Shown: positions 31,401-39,096 of the stretch, piece by piece
Position numbering within the stretch: position 1 is the stretch's first letter
Layout of the letters: each line of letters begins with the position of its first letter
Assembly (NCBI RefSeq): GCF_024494565.1
Contig: NZ_JANHDN010000012.1
Coordinates: 1-64,000, forward strand
Direction: 5' to 3'
Origin: Halorubrum rutilum
GTDB lineage: Archaea > Halobacteriota > Halobacteria > Halobacteriales > Haloferacaceae
Length of the DNA: 64,000 bases
Notes under the pieces: model-generated
Told to the model about the DNA's origin: nothing
Database searches by the model: none
Seen by the model: the letters and a program-made list of their open reading frames with translations, nothing else
Translations under genes and position numbers: made by a program

Positions 31401-33188
31401 ATGGCCGAACGGAACCCCGTCGACGATCAGTCTCCCGAGTACGCGCGCGAGGACGTCTCCGTCCTCGTCGTCGGCGCCGGCGCCGCGGGGGCGCGCACCG
31501 CCATCGAACTGGCCGAACGCGGGATCGACGACGTGCTCGTCCTCGGGAAGCGCGGCCACGGGGACGCGCACACCACGTGGGCGCGCGGCGGCATCAACGG
31601 GGCGCTGGGCACCCACGACCCCAAGGACTCGCCGGCGATCCACGCCGCCGACACCCTTAACGAGGGCCACTTCGTCAACGACCCGGCGAAGGTCGAGACC
31701 GTGACCGAGCAGATGCCGGAGCGCCTCCGCGAGCTCGACGAGTGGGGAATGGCGTACTCCCGTACCGACGACGGCGAGATCGACCAGCGCTTCTTCGGCG
31801 CGCAGTCGTTCCGCCGGACGGCCTTCGCCGGCGACCACACCGGCGAGTCGCTGCTGAACACCCTCGTCGACCGGGCGCAGGAGCTGTCGGTCCCGTACCG
31901 CGAGAACGTGATGATCACGAAGCTCGTCTCCGACGGCGACGCGGTCCACGGCGCCGTCGGCTTCGACATGGACGACGGCGAGTTCGTCCTGTTCAACGCG
32001 GGCACCGTCGTCCTCGCCGCCGGCGGCCACGCGGCGATCTACGACCGCCACACCTCCAGAGACGACGAGAACAACGGCGACGGGGCGGCGCTGGCGTACG
32101 ACGCCGGCGCCTCGCTGCTGGACATGGAGTTCATGCAGTTCCACCCGACCGGGATGGCCGTCGACGAGAGCGACCCCGAGTGGGCGCCGTGGAGCGGCCG
32201 CCTCGTCACCGAGGCGGTCCGGGGCGAGGGCGGCCGTCTGTTCAACGCCGACGGCGAGCGATTCATGGAGCGCTACTCCCCCGATCAGATGGAGCTTGAC
32301 GCCCGCGACGTCGTCGCCAGGGCGATAGCGCGGGAGGTCGCCGAGGGTCGCGGCACCGAGAACGGCGGCGTCTACCTCGACATCTCCCACCGCGACGCCG
32401 ACTTCATCCGCGAGCGGCTCCCCCGGATGTACGAGCGGTTCGCCGACCTCGGCGTCGACATGGCCGAGGAGGCCGTCGAGGTGGCGCCGACCTCCCACTA
32501 CGGGATGGGCGGCGTCGCCGTCGACGATCACGGCGAGACCGACGTTGACGGCCTGTTCGCCATCGGCGAGACGATGGCCGGCGTCCACGGCGCGAACCGC
32601 CTCGGCGGGAACTCGCTGGCCGAGACCGTCGCGTACGGGGTCGTCGCCGGCGAGCGGATCGCCGACCGCGTCGGCGGCCCGGGCGAGGTACCCGACGACC
32701 TCCGAGAGGGCCTCGTAGAGCCCCACCTCCGCGACCTGCACGCGTTGGCGGGTCACGACGGCGAGCACGAGGCCGCGGCGGTGCTCGCCGACCTCCGGGA
32801 GCTGATGTGGGACCACGCCGGGATCCTCCGCGACGAGGCGTCGCTCCGCGAGGGCCTCGACCGCCTCGACGCCGTCCGCGATCGCGCCGCCGACATGCGC
32901 GTCGGCCCGGTCACGAGCGAGTCGTTCGAACTCGCCGTCGACGTCGGGTTCTCCCTCGTCGCCGCCGAGGCGGTGCTCCGCGGCGCGCTCGAACGCGATG
33001 AGTCCCGGGGCGCCCACTACCGCACCGACTACCCCGACACCGACCCGGACTGGCGCCGGAACGTCTACTTCGACGCGGCCGACGTCGGCGGGATGACACT
33101 TCGGACGGAGCCGGTCGGCGAGCCGAGCGACGCCGTGCAGGCCGCGCTCGACGAGGGCCACGAACTGGACTACCACCAGTTGGAGTGA
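31401..33188 (+). CDS. FAD-dependent fumarate reductase / L-aspartate oxidase family flavoprotein
   Basis: A 595-residue flavoprotein of the succinate dehydrogenase/fumarate reductase/NadB family. VSVLVVGAGAAGARTAIELA is the FAD-binding start and DAHTTWARGGINGALGTHDP the second contact. MEFMQFHPTGM, RGEGGRLFNADGERFMERYS and ARAIAREVAEGRG carry substrate-site residues. HYGMGGVAVDDHGETDVDGL and GANRLGGNSLAETVAYG complete the fold. The C-terminal helical domain is present. No iron-sulfur or membrane subunit and no nadA/nadC gene is nearby, so it is not a standard SdhA. NadB-like oxidase activity is possible but not proven. Confidence 0.8.
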   Translation: MAERNPVDDQSPEYAREDVSVLVVGAGAAGARTAIELAERGIDDVLVLGKRGHGDAHTTWARGGINGALGTHDPKDSPAIHAADTLNEGHFVNDPAKVETVTEQMPERLRELDEWGMAYSRTDDGEIDQRFFGAQSFRRTAFAGDHTGESLLNTLVDRAQELSVPYRENVMITKLVSDGDAVHGAVGFDMDDGEFVLFNAGTVVLAAGGHAAIYDRHTSRDDENNGDGAALAYDAGASLLDMEFMQFHPTGMAVDESDPEWAPWSGRLVTEAVRGEGGRLFNADGERFMERYSPDQMELDARDVVARAIAREVAEGRGTENGGVYLDISHRDADFIRERLPRMYERFADLGVDMAEEAVEVAPTSHYGMGGVAVDDHGETDVDGLFAIGETMAGVHGANRLGGNSLAETVAYGVVAGERIADRVGGPGEVPDDLREGLVEPHLRDLHALAGHDGEHEAAAVLADLRELMWDHAGILRDEASLREGLDRLDAVRDRAADMRVGPVTSESFELAVDVGFSLVAAEAVLRGALERDESRGAHYRTDYPDTDPDWRRNVYFDAADVGGMTLRTEPVGEPSDAVQAALDEGHELDYHQLE

Positions 33189-33251
33189 CGCCGGCGCGGT
33201 TCCGAGAACGACGCCCCCGCCGGTAACCCGGTTTATCCGTCCCGATCCGGT

Positions 33252-33539
33252 TCACCCGCCCCGCTTCCGATACCAGACGCGCTGTCCGACCGCCGACTCG
33301 TCGTCGTCGATCGGCAGCCGCTCCACGACCAGGTCCCTGACGGCGACCGTCACGACGAGTTCGATCGGCGAGTCGTCTCCTCCCGTCGCCCCGCCCCCCT
33401 CGCCCTCTCCCCCCGACCCGACCGGACGAACCGTGAGGACCGCGTGGCCGTCGCGCTCCCCGATCGACTCGATCACCCCGACCGACCATCGGTCGACGCG
33501 GTGCGACGGCTCTCGGGCGTGGACCCGGTCGTGGTTCAC
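33252..33539 (-). CDS. Small haloarchaeal protein coupled to the retinal genes
   Basis: A 95-residue protein starting at GTG 33539 (MNHDRVHAREPSHRVDRWSV). It continues with GVIESIGERDGHAVLTVRPV, a Gly/Glu linker, ELVVTVAVRDLVVERLPIDD and the C-terminal SAVGQRVWYRKRGG, a pattern of short beta strands like an OB or TRAM-like barrel. GTG overlaps the stop of the Brp/Blh gene (GTGA), making it the third gene of the crtY-blh unit. No family function is known to me, and a link with retinal synthesis rests only on position. Confidence 0.6.
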   Translation of the reverse strand: MNHDRVHAREPSHRVDRWSVGVIESIGERDGHAVLTVRPVGSGGEGEGGGATGGDDSPIELVVTVAVRDLVVERLPIDDDESAVGQRVWYRKRGG

Positions 33540-34636
33540 CCGGTCCCTCCCGGCCGCCAGACCCCCTGCCGTCGGTCGAGCCACGCGACGACGACCACGT
33601 GCGGGAGCGTCATGGCCGCGATGGCGACGAGCGACACGGCGAGCAGGTCGCCCGGGGCGGCGACCCCGGCGGGGACCGAGAGCCCGACCGCGGCGACCAC
33701 GAGGAACCCGCCGAGCGTGAGGGGGGCGGCGTCGCGCCCGAACCGCGCGAGGGCGCCGTGGAGGTCGCCGTCGCCGACCGCGGCCGCCGCCCGGTCGTCG
33801 ACGAGGATCAGCCGGCCGACGTGGCGGAGGCCGTGCCAGAGCGCGAAGTACACCCCGATAGCGAACACGGGCGCGGCGAGCAGGAACCACGCCCACAGCG
33901 CCCCGACCTCCCCGGCGTCGCGGAGCCAGTCCCGGCGCGAGGCGCCCGCCCGAACGCGTCGGTAGCCCAGCCCGACCGACACCGCCGTCGCGGCCGTCAT
34001 GAACGCGCCGACGGCCAGTCGCGTCTCCGGGACGAAGACGGGGTCGACCGCGGCGGCCGCCGCGGCCGCGTCGACGACGAACAGCCCGACGATCCACTCG
34101 GCGACCAGCCGGTACTCCTCCGGATGCGCGACGAGCGGGACGCCCATCGGGAGCCCCCCGCGGACGACGAGGCTCAGCCAGCGCTCGGCCGCGGTCGGGA
34201 GGTGATCGACGTCGGCGACGGTGAGTGCCGCGACGTCGCCCTGCCCCCAGTGGAGCCACGTGAGGGCGATGAACCCGACGAACGCCGCGACCGGCGCGAG
34301 GAAGAACGCCGCGACGACCGCCCCCCCGAGGATCGCGTAGGCGACGGAGACGACCGCGACCGACCGCCGGAGCGAGACGTCCGTCGCCGCCCGCAGGGGG
34401 ACGAGGTGGTCGACCGCGCCGTGGGCCATCCCGACGACCAGCGTCCCCAGCGCGAACGTCGCGACGCCCACCTCCACCGGAAACAGGGGGGTGACGGCGG
34501 CGAGCGGCAGCAGCCCCGCGAGCGCCAGCGCGGGATAGAACGCGAACCACCGGTCGACCGCCGACCGGGCGGGGTCGTCGCCCTCGTCCGCCGTCGCTCG
34601 ACGCCGGGTCGCCGAGCGCGTCGCGGTCTCAGTCAT
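33536..34636 (-). CDS. blh: Brp/Blh-family beta-carotene 15,15'-dioxygenase
   Basis: Cleaves beta-carotene into two retinal molecules, the chromophore of archaeal rhodopsins, within the membrane. The 366-residue product has about nine helices and the iron-binding histidines of the family: LVVGMAHGAVDHLVPLR near residue 67, ALTWLHWGQGDVAAL, YFALWHGLRHVGRL and MTLPHVVVVAWLDRR. The N-terminus is a cytoplasmic, arginine-rich stretch. It overlaps crtY by eight bases and the next small gene by four, so all three form one operon. The bacterio-opsin gene is not in this window. Confidence 0.92.
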   Translation of the reverse strand: MTETATRSATRRRATADEGDDPARSAVDRWFAFYPALALAGLLPLAAVTPLFPVEVGVATFALGTLVVGMAHGAVDHLVPLRAATDVSLRRSVAVVSVAYAILGGAVVAAFFLAPVAAFVGFIALTWLHWGQGDVAALTVADVDHLPTAAERWLSLVVRGGLPMGVPLVAHPEEYRLVAEWIVGLFVVDAAAAAAAVDPVFVPETRLAVGAFMTAATAVSVGLGYRRVRAGASRRDWLRDAGEVGALWAWFLLAAPVFAIGVYFALWHGLRHVGRLILVDDRAAAAVGDGDLHGALARFGRDAAPLTLGGFLVVAAVGLSVPAGVAAPGDLLAVSLVAIAAMTLPHVVVVAWLDRRQGVWRPGGTG

Positions 34637-35432
34637 CGACCGGTTCGGCCGGCTCCGGGTCCGGTTCGAGCGCGTCGGCCGCGGTCTCGGTCGGCCGCCC
34701 CCGGCGGTCGTTCCAGTCGAGGACCCACTCGAACAGCACGAGCCCGTTCACGGTCATCACGCCGGCCGAGGCGAAGAAGAGCATCTCCTCGATCGGGAGC
34801 CCGAGGACGGCGATCCCGGTCGTGAACTCGGTCGAGAGCCGCCACGTCCCCATCGCGATCGCGATCCGGTCGGCGACCCAGAAGTACGCCGCGGGGATCA
34901 GCGTCGCCGCGAGCCACATCCGCGGCGTCCGGACCAGGTAGCCGCCGCCGACCGCCCACTGGAGCGCGAAGACGGGGCCGACCCACGCGATCAGCCCGCC
35001 GAGGTAGAGGTACGAGGGGTCGAGCGTCACGAGCCAGAGCCCGCCGGCGATCATCGCGACCCCGGCGACGACGCCGGCGATCCGGGGACCACGGTCGAAG
35101 TCGCCCTCGCGGAACGTCGGGTCGAACCCGATCAGGTGGAGCGCGAACGCGGTGACGACGGTCTGGATGGTGAAGAAGAGGTACTCGCCGAGCGGGATCG
35201 ACAGCGCCCGGACGAGCACCGCCCCGTCGGCGTACGACCACGCCCCCCGCCGGATCATGTAGCTGATCCACGGCGTCGTGTAGAGGTACGCGATGGCGAC
35301 GAGGATCGCGATCCCGGCCGTCGCGCGCCGCCGGCGAACGACGTCGTACCGCGGCGCGAGGTACCACAGCGCCGCGACCACGGGGAGGCTGAAGACGAGG
35401 TGGAACTGGAGGTACGTCAGCGTCGGAAGCAT
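34629..35432 (-). CDS. crtY: Lycopene beta-cyclase, CrtYcd type
   Basis: Closes both ends of lycopene to give beta-carotene, the substrate of the next gene's product. It is a 267-residue membrane protein with about seven helices in two similar halves, each with the lycopene cyclase domain signature: ALSIPLGEYLFFTIQTVVTA in the first half and VLGLPIEEMLFFASAGVMTV in the second. In bacteria these halves are separate CrtYc and CrtYd proteins. The tail is acidic (ALEPDPEPAEPVDD). It is the first gene of the crtY-blh operon and may be read from the A+T-rich segment at 35470-35490. Confidence 0.94.
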   Translation of the reverse strand: MLPTLTYLQFHLVFSLPVVAALWYLAPRYDVVRRRRATAGIAILVAIAYLYTTPWISYMIRRGAWSYADGAVLVRALSIPLGEYLFFTIQTVVTAFALHLIGFDPTFREGDFDRGPRIAGVVAGVAMIAGGLWLVTLDPSYLYLGGLIAWVGPVFALQWAVGGGYLVRTPRMWLAATLIPAAYFWVADRIAIAMGTWRLSTEFTTGIAVLGLPIEEMLFFASAGVMTVNGLVLFEWVLDWNDRRGRPTETAADALEPDPEPAEPVDD

Positions 35433-35543
35433 CTACTCACCCCGGCGACGGCGATCATGGCTCCATGTTCGCTTTCCCTCTTATTAAGGCCCCGTCCAAA
35501 CAGTGTGACCGCGTCCGACGATCGTCGAGCTCCCGCTCGGCGG

Positions 35544-36200
35544 TCATCGAGGCGACGACTCGACCGACAGCACGCCGTGTCCCTCCAGCACCTTCCCGAG
35601 CCGGAACATCGAGGCGACGACGGCGTCGCAGGCGGGACGCACCGCGTCCTTCGGCACGAACCCGACCGCGAGCCCGGCGACCTCCAGCATCGGGAGGTCG
35701 TTCGCGCCGTCGCCGACCGCGACCGTCTCGCTCATCGGGACGCCGAGGTCACCCGCGAGCTCCGCCAGCGCGTCGTCTTTCGTCCCCTCGATGAGCGGTC
35801 CCTCGGCCTCCCCGGTGAGCTTCCCGCCGGCCGTCGGGAGGCGGTTGGCGACGATCGTGTCGGCCTCCGCCCCCGCCTTCGCCAGCGCGCGCTCGACGCC
35901 GCGCTCGAACCCGCCCGTGAGCACGGCGACGTAGTGGCCCTCGGCCCGGAGGCGCTCGATCAGCTCTCCGGCCCCCGGCCGGAGCGTCACCGCGTCGAAC
36001 GCGGCGTCGACGTCGTCCTCGCCGAGTCCCCCGAGCAGCTCCGCCCGCTGATAGAGGCTCTCGGCGTAGCTGAGCTCGTCGTTCATCGCCCGCTCCGTGA
36101 TCTCGGCCACCGCGTCGGCGACCCCCGCGCGCTCGGCGAGCAGGACCGTCATCTCGGAGTCGGACAGCGTGCCGTCGAAGTCGAACGCGATCAGGCTCAT
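35544..36200 (-). CDS. serB: Phosphoserine phosphatase (HAD superfamily)
   Basis: Last step of serine synthesis: hydrolysis of phosphoserine. The 218-residue HAD enzyme has motif I LIAFDFDGTLSDSEMTVLLA with both catalytic aspartates, the SerB-like cap region (AMNDELSYAESLYQRAELLG), motif II YVAVLTGGFERGVERALAKA, lysine motif III near GEAEGPLIEGTKDDALAELA and motif IV ETVAVGDGANDLPMLEVAGL. The C-terminus VGFVPKDAVRPACDAVV is typical of archaeal SerB. SerA of the same pathway is at 45571-47175; the two are not in an operon. Confidence 0.92.
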   Translation of the reverse strand: MSLIAFDFDGTLSDSEMTVLLAERAGVADAVAEITERAMNDELSYAESLYQRAELLGGLGEDDVDAAFDAVTLRPGAGELIERLRAEGHYVAVLTGGFERGVERALAKAGAEADTIVANRLPTAGGKLTGEAEGPLIEGTKDDALAELAGDLGVPMSETVAVGDGANDLPMLEVAGLAVGFVPKDAVRPACDAVVASMFRLGKVLEGHGVLSVESSPR

Positions 36201-36296
36201 GGGCCCCGTTCGGCGCGGCGGGGTTTTGAAGCACCTGATCGCGCAACGGACGCCGCGGGCCGGTGAGACTTTGACGCCCGCCGCCGTCGCCCACGT

Positions 36297-36500
36297 ATGG
36301 ACCGAACCGACGCGGACCGCGCCGACGTCGACGTCGACGACCTCCTGAAGGTGATCCTGGGGCTCGCTATCGTGTGGCTTCTCCTGGAGGTCATCGGAGC
36401 GGTACTGGACCTGACGTTCGCGCTGATCGACGCGCTCCCGACCCTGATCGTCGTCGTCATCGTCGTGTTAATCGCCTTACGGCTCACCGACCGGATCTGA
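36297..36500 (+). CDS. Small two-helix haloarchaeal membrane protein
   Basis: A 67-residue protein: an acidic head MDRTDADRADVDVDDLLKVI, then two hydrophobic helices (ILGLAIVWLLLEVIGAVLDL and ALPTLIVVVIVVLIALRL), ending TDRI. It probably folds as a hairpin in the membrane. It is followed after three bases by the 2H-phosphoesterase gene, which may be co-transcribed. I know of no function; similar small proteins occur in many haloarchaea. Confidence 0.7.
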   Translation: MDRTDADRADVDVDDLLKVILGLAIVWLLLEVIGAVLDLTFALIDALPTLIVVVIVVLIALRLTDRI

Positions 36501-36503
36501 GGC

Positions 36504-37079
36504 GTGTTCAGCCTGAACGTCCCGCTCCCGCCTGCGATAGGCGATTTCGCGGCCGATCTCCACCCGAAACTCTCGGGGTTCGACCGCGTGCGCGACCGGC
36601 ACACCCTCGTCTGCAAGCGTCTCGGGGTCGAGGCCGTCCCGGACCGCGTCGACGGCAACGGGTCGAGTTCCGGGCGCGACGGCGGCGCGCCGAGCCCGCC
36701 CAAGCCCGACGCGCTCGCGGCCCTCCGCGAGGACCTCCGCCCCCTGCTGTCGGGGACCGGCCCGTTCGACGCCGCCGCGACCGAGGTCGACGTCTTCGAC
36801 GCGCCCGCGTCCGGGTCGCGGCCGGTGGTGTACCTCGCCGTCGAGAGCGACGCCCTCGTCCGGCTCCATCACCGGCTCTGTGCGGCTTACGATGCGATCG
36901 AGGGGATCGAGGGCGACGACTTCGTCCCGCACGTCACCCTGGCGCGCGGCGGGAACCCCGACCCGGGCGTCGTGGCCGACCTCGTGAACCGGGAGTTCGA
37001 GCCGATCCGGTGGCGCGTTCACGCGATGGAGGTGTACGACCCCGAGTTCCGCGAGGTCGCCGCGACGATCGAGTTGTAA
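36504..37079 (+). CDS. 2H phosphoesterase (2'-5' RNA ligase-like)
   Basis: A 191-residue member of the 2H superfamily, which hydrolyses or ligates 2'-linked or cyclic RNA phosphates. The two catalytic HxT motifs are RVRDRHTLVCKRL near residue 33 and DDFVPHVTLARGGNPDPG near residue 150. An acidic glycine-rich insertion (GNGSSSGRDGGAPSPPK) separates the halves. The start is GTG 36504, three bases after the small membrane protein. TTGTAAA overlapping its stop codon is 34 bases before element copy 4. A second 2H gene (thpR) at 43092 also adjoins element copies. Confidence 0.82.
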   Translation: MFSLNVPLPPAIGDFAADLHPKLSGFDRVRDRHTLVCKRLGVEAVPDRVDGNGSSSGRDGGAPSPPKPDALAALREDLRPLLSGTGPFDAAATEVDVFDAPASGSRPVVYLAVESDALVRLHHRLCAAYDAIEGIEGDDFVPHVTLARGGNPDPGVVADLVNREFEPIRWRVHAMEVYDPEFREVAATIEL

Positions 37080-37080
37080 A
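37074..37080 (+). promoter_or_regulatory. TATA box ahead of element copy 4
   Basis: TTGTAAA, overlapping the stop codon of the 2H phosphoesterase gene, begins 34 bases before the start block of copy 4, the same spacing as for copies 2 and 6. Confidence 0.45.
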
Positions 37081-37106
37081 TAGCTCCGAACGGATCGGCG
37101 GTGAAC

Positions 37107-37364
37107 AACTCCAAAGCCCCAGCCACGAGGCGGGCGCACGCTCGCTGCGCTCCTCACTCGGTCGCTCACTTCGTTCGCTCCCTCGTTGCGGTGCTTGTGT
37201 CGCCTGCGCCCGCCTCGTGGCTGCCCCTTTGAGTCCCACCCGACCGCACAGCAACCGCGCCTCACGCCTCCCCAGCCTCGCGGTTCGCGCTCTTCGAGCG
37301 CTCACCGCGTCCCTCGCACGCGCTCCTCGCGGCCTACCGGCCGCTCGGAGGCGCGCGCCACCGC
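37107..37364 (+). repeat. Structured dispersed element, copy 4
   Basis: It starts AACTCCAAAGCCCCAG without extra head modules. The main stem pairs 37120-37136 (CAGCCACGAGGCGGGCG) with 37207-37223, seventeen bases without mismatch, followed by CCCCTTTGAGTCCC. The block CCTCCCCAGCCTCG, a second hairpin with arms CGGTTCGCGCTC/GAGCGCTCACCG, and the terminal GCACGCGC/GCGCGCGC arms complete the element. It lies between the 2H phosphoesterase gene and the P450 operon, which converge on it. Confidence 0.87.
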
Positions 37365-37404
37365 TATCAATTTATACATAGCACGTCGCCTACGGCGCTC
37401 ACTC

Positions 37405-37614
37405 CTAGTCGCCGTCTTCAGTAGCCGCACCGTCGCGCTCGCCCGGCTCGTCGACCGCGTGGTGCGGCCCGACGGGGCCGTGCGTCGGGCAGACGCCGGC
37501 GATGGGGGTCGCGTTGAGACAGCAGGCGCGCTGTTCGCTCGCGATGACGCCCCGCGAGAGGGGCTCGCCGCAGCGCCGGCAGTACGACGCGGTCGCGTCG
37601 TCGGTTATCCCTAC
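37405..37614 (-). CDS. Zinc-ribbon ORF without a normal start codon
   Basis: An open frame of about 68 codons just after the P450 gene encodes a plausible zinc protein. YCRRCGEPLSRGV gives CxxC, ACCLNATPIAGVCPTHGP gives CC and C...H, and an acidic tail ends ATEDGD. The frame runs upstream into the P450 gene, but no ATG, GTG or TTG lies near the first cysteine; the nearest codons are GTA (37614) and ATA (37608). The P450 stop TAG overlaps the GTA. It may start at a rare codon, be made by reinitiation, or be a decayed gene. Confidence 0.45.
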   Translation of the reverse strand, partial: VGITDDATASYCRRCGEPLSRGVIASEQRACCLNATPIAGVCPTHGPVGPHHAVDEPGERDGAATEDGD

Positions 37615-39005
37615 CGCTCGCGGACGCGCATCGGCACCGGGTGGTCGGGGTGCATCGTCAGCGAGCCGCGCAGCGAGAGCTCCGGCCCCTCGTACTCTAG
37701 GTCGTACCGCGAGCAGACCTCCGCGAGGATCAGCTTGGCCTCCAGCAGCGAGAACGCCTTCCCGATGCAGTGGCGGGGGCCGCCGCCGAACGGGAAGAAG
37801 GCGAACCGCGGGCGCCCGCTCCGGCGCTCGGGGGCCCACCGGTTCGGGTCGAACGCCTCGGGGTCGTCGTACCAGCGCGGCGACCGGTGGACCACCCACT
37901 GCGACAGCATGAGCGCGGCGCCCTCCGGGATCCGGTACCCCCCGACCTTCACGTCGAGCTTCGGCTCGCGGAACAGGGTGTAGACGGGGGGATACAGTCG
38001 CATCGACTCGTTGAGCACGCGCTCGGTGAACTCCATGTCGCGGGCGTCGGCGGCGGTCGGGGCGCCGTCGGCGGTCGCCGCCTCGGCCTCCGCCGCCACG
38101 CGCTCGCGGGCCTCGGGGTGGTTCGAGAGCAGGTAGAAGGTGTAGGTGAGCGCGAGCGCGGTCGTGTCGTGGCCGGCGAGCAGCATCGTCACCAGCTCGT
38201 CGCGGAGGTTCTCGTCGGTCTGCTCGCCGCGGTCGCGGGCGCGCAGCAGGACCGAGAGCAGGTCCATCGGGAGGTCGCCGTCGGCGTCGCCGGCGGGGCC
38301 CCGCACCGCGACGCCCTCGGGGCCGGCCGGGTCGGCGGCGGGGTCGCGCTCGGTGCCGCGGCGGCGCTCGACGATCCCGTCGATCACCGATTCGAGGGTG
38401 TCGACGGCGGCGTCGAACCGGCGGTTCTCGCGGGTCGGGACCCAGTTCGGGATCAGGAAGCGGCGCGGGTCGGGCTCGAACCGCGCCCCGAGCGGCTCCA
38501 GCTCCTCCTGGACCGTCTTCACCTCCTCGTCGGTGATGTCGGCGCCGAACATCGCCGAGACGATGATCTTGACGGTGAGGCGGGCGACCTCCAGCTGGAC
38601 GTCGACGACGTCGCCGTCGCTCCAGTCCGCGAGCTGCGACTCGGTGTGGTCGACCATCGTCCCCGCGAGCGCCCCGATCCGCCGGTTGTGGAAGGAGGGG
38701 TTCGCGAGCTTCCGCTGGCGCTGCCACGTCTCCCCCTCGCTCATGAGGAGGCCGTTCCCGAGCAGGGTGTCCATGGCGTCGTCGCCGAACTGCGGCTTCC
38801 GGTAGCGGTCGGCGTCGGCGACCAGGACGCGCTCGACGTCGGCGGGGTTCGTCAGGAGGTAGGTCTCGCGCGGCCCGAGGTCGAAGCGGACGACGTCGCC
38901 GTAGCTGTCGGCGCAGGCGCGCATGAACGAGAACGGGTCGTCGGCGTACTGGCGACCGTTGCCGAAGACGGGGTCGCCGATGGGTCCGGGCGGCGTGACG
39001 GACAT
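37611..39005 (-). CDS. Cytochrome P450 (CYP174-like)
   Basis: A 464-residue soluble haem monooxygenase. The I-helix oxygen site is TMLLAGHDTTALALTYTFYL, the ExxR motif is VLNESMRLYPPVYTLFREPK, and the haem loop is FFPFGGGPRHCIGKAFSLLE with the proximal cysteine. The N-terminus MSVTPPGPIGDPVFGNGRQY has the proline-rich hinge without a membrane anchor. The nearest family is the haloarchaeal CYP174 type. An acidic, Gly/Ala-rich insertion lies before the I helix. Substrate and redox partner are unknown; the one-cluster ferredoxin at 5949 is a candidate. Confidence 0.92.
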   Translation of the reverse strand: MSVTPPGPIGDPVFGNGRQYADDPFSFMRACADSYGDVVRFDLGPRETYLLTNPADVERVLVADADRYRKPQFGDDAMDTLLGNGLLMSEGETWQRQRKLANPSFHNRRIGALAGTMVDHTESQLADWSDGDVVDVQLEVARLTVKIIVSAMFGADITDEEVKTVQEELEPLGARFEPDPRRFLIPNWVPTRENRRFDAAVDTLESVIDGIVERRRGTERDPAADPAGPEGVAVRGPAGDADGDLPMDLLSVLLRARDRGEQTDENLRDELVTMLLAGHDTTALALTYTFYLLSNHPEARERVAAEAEAATADGAPTAADARDMEFTERVLNESMRLYPPVYTLFREPKLDVKVGGYRIPEGAALMLSQWVVHRSPRWYDDPEAFDPNRWAPERRSGRPRFAFFPFGGGPRHCIGKAFSLLEAKLILAEVCSRYDLEYEGPELSLRGSLTMHPDHPVPMRVRER

Positions 39006-39096
39006 ACGAGAGACAGGGTCCGGGCGAGGTTAAACGTTCGGCGGCGGGAGGGAAACGCCGGGAGTCGGACCGCTCGATCGGGCGACCACGGGCCGT

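Noticed and set aside
30141..33176. 1011-codon open frame antisense to the YkgJ and FAD genes and running into element copy 3
   Set aside because: Antisense shadow with V/R/D-rich low-complexity sequence; the plus strand encodes recognisable proteins.
31401..33188. Succinate dehydrogenase flavoprotein subunit (sdhA)
   Set aside because: No iron-sulfur or membrane anchor genes adjoin it, and several features fit the wider fumarate reductase/NadB family, so a specific sdhA name is not justified.
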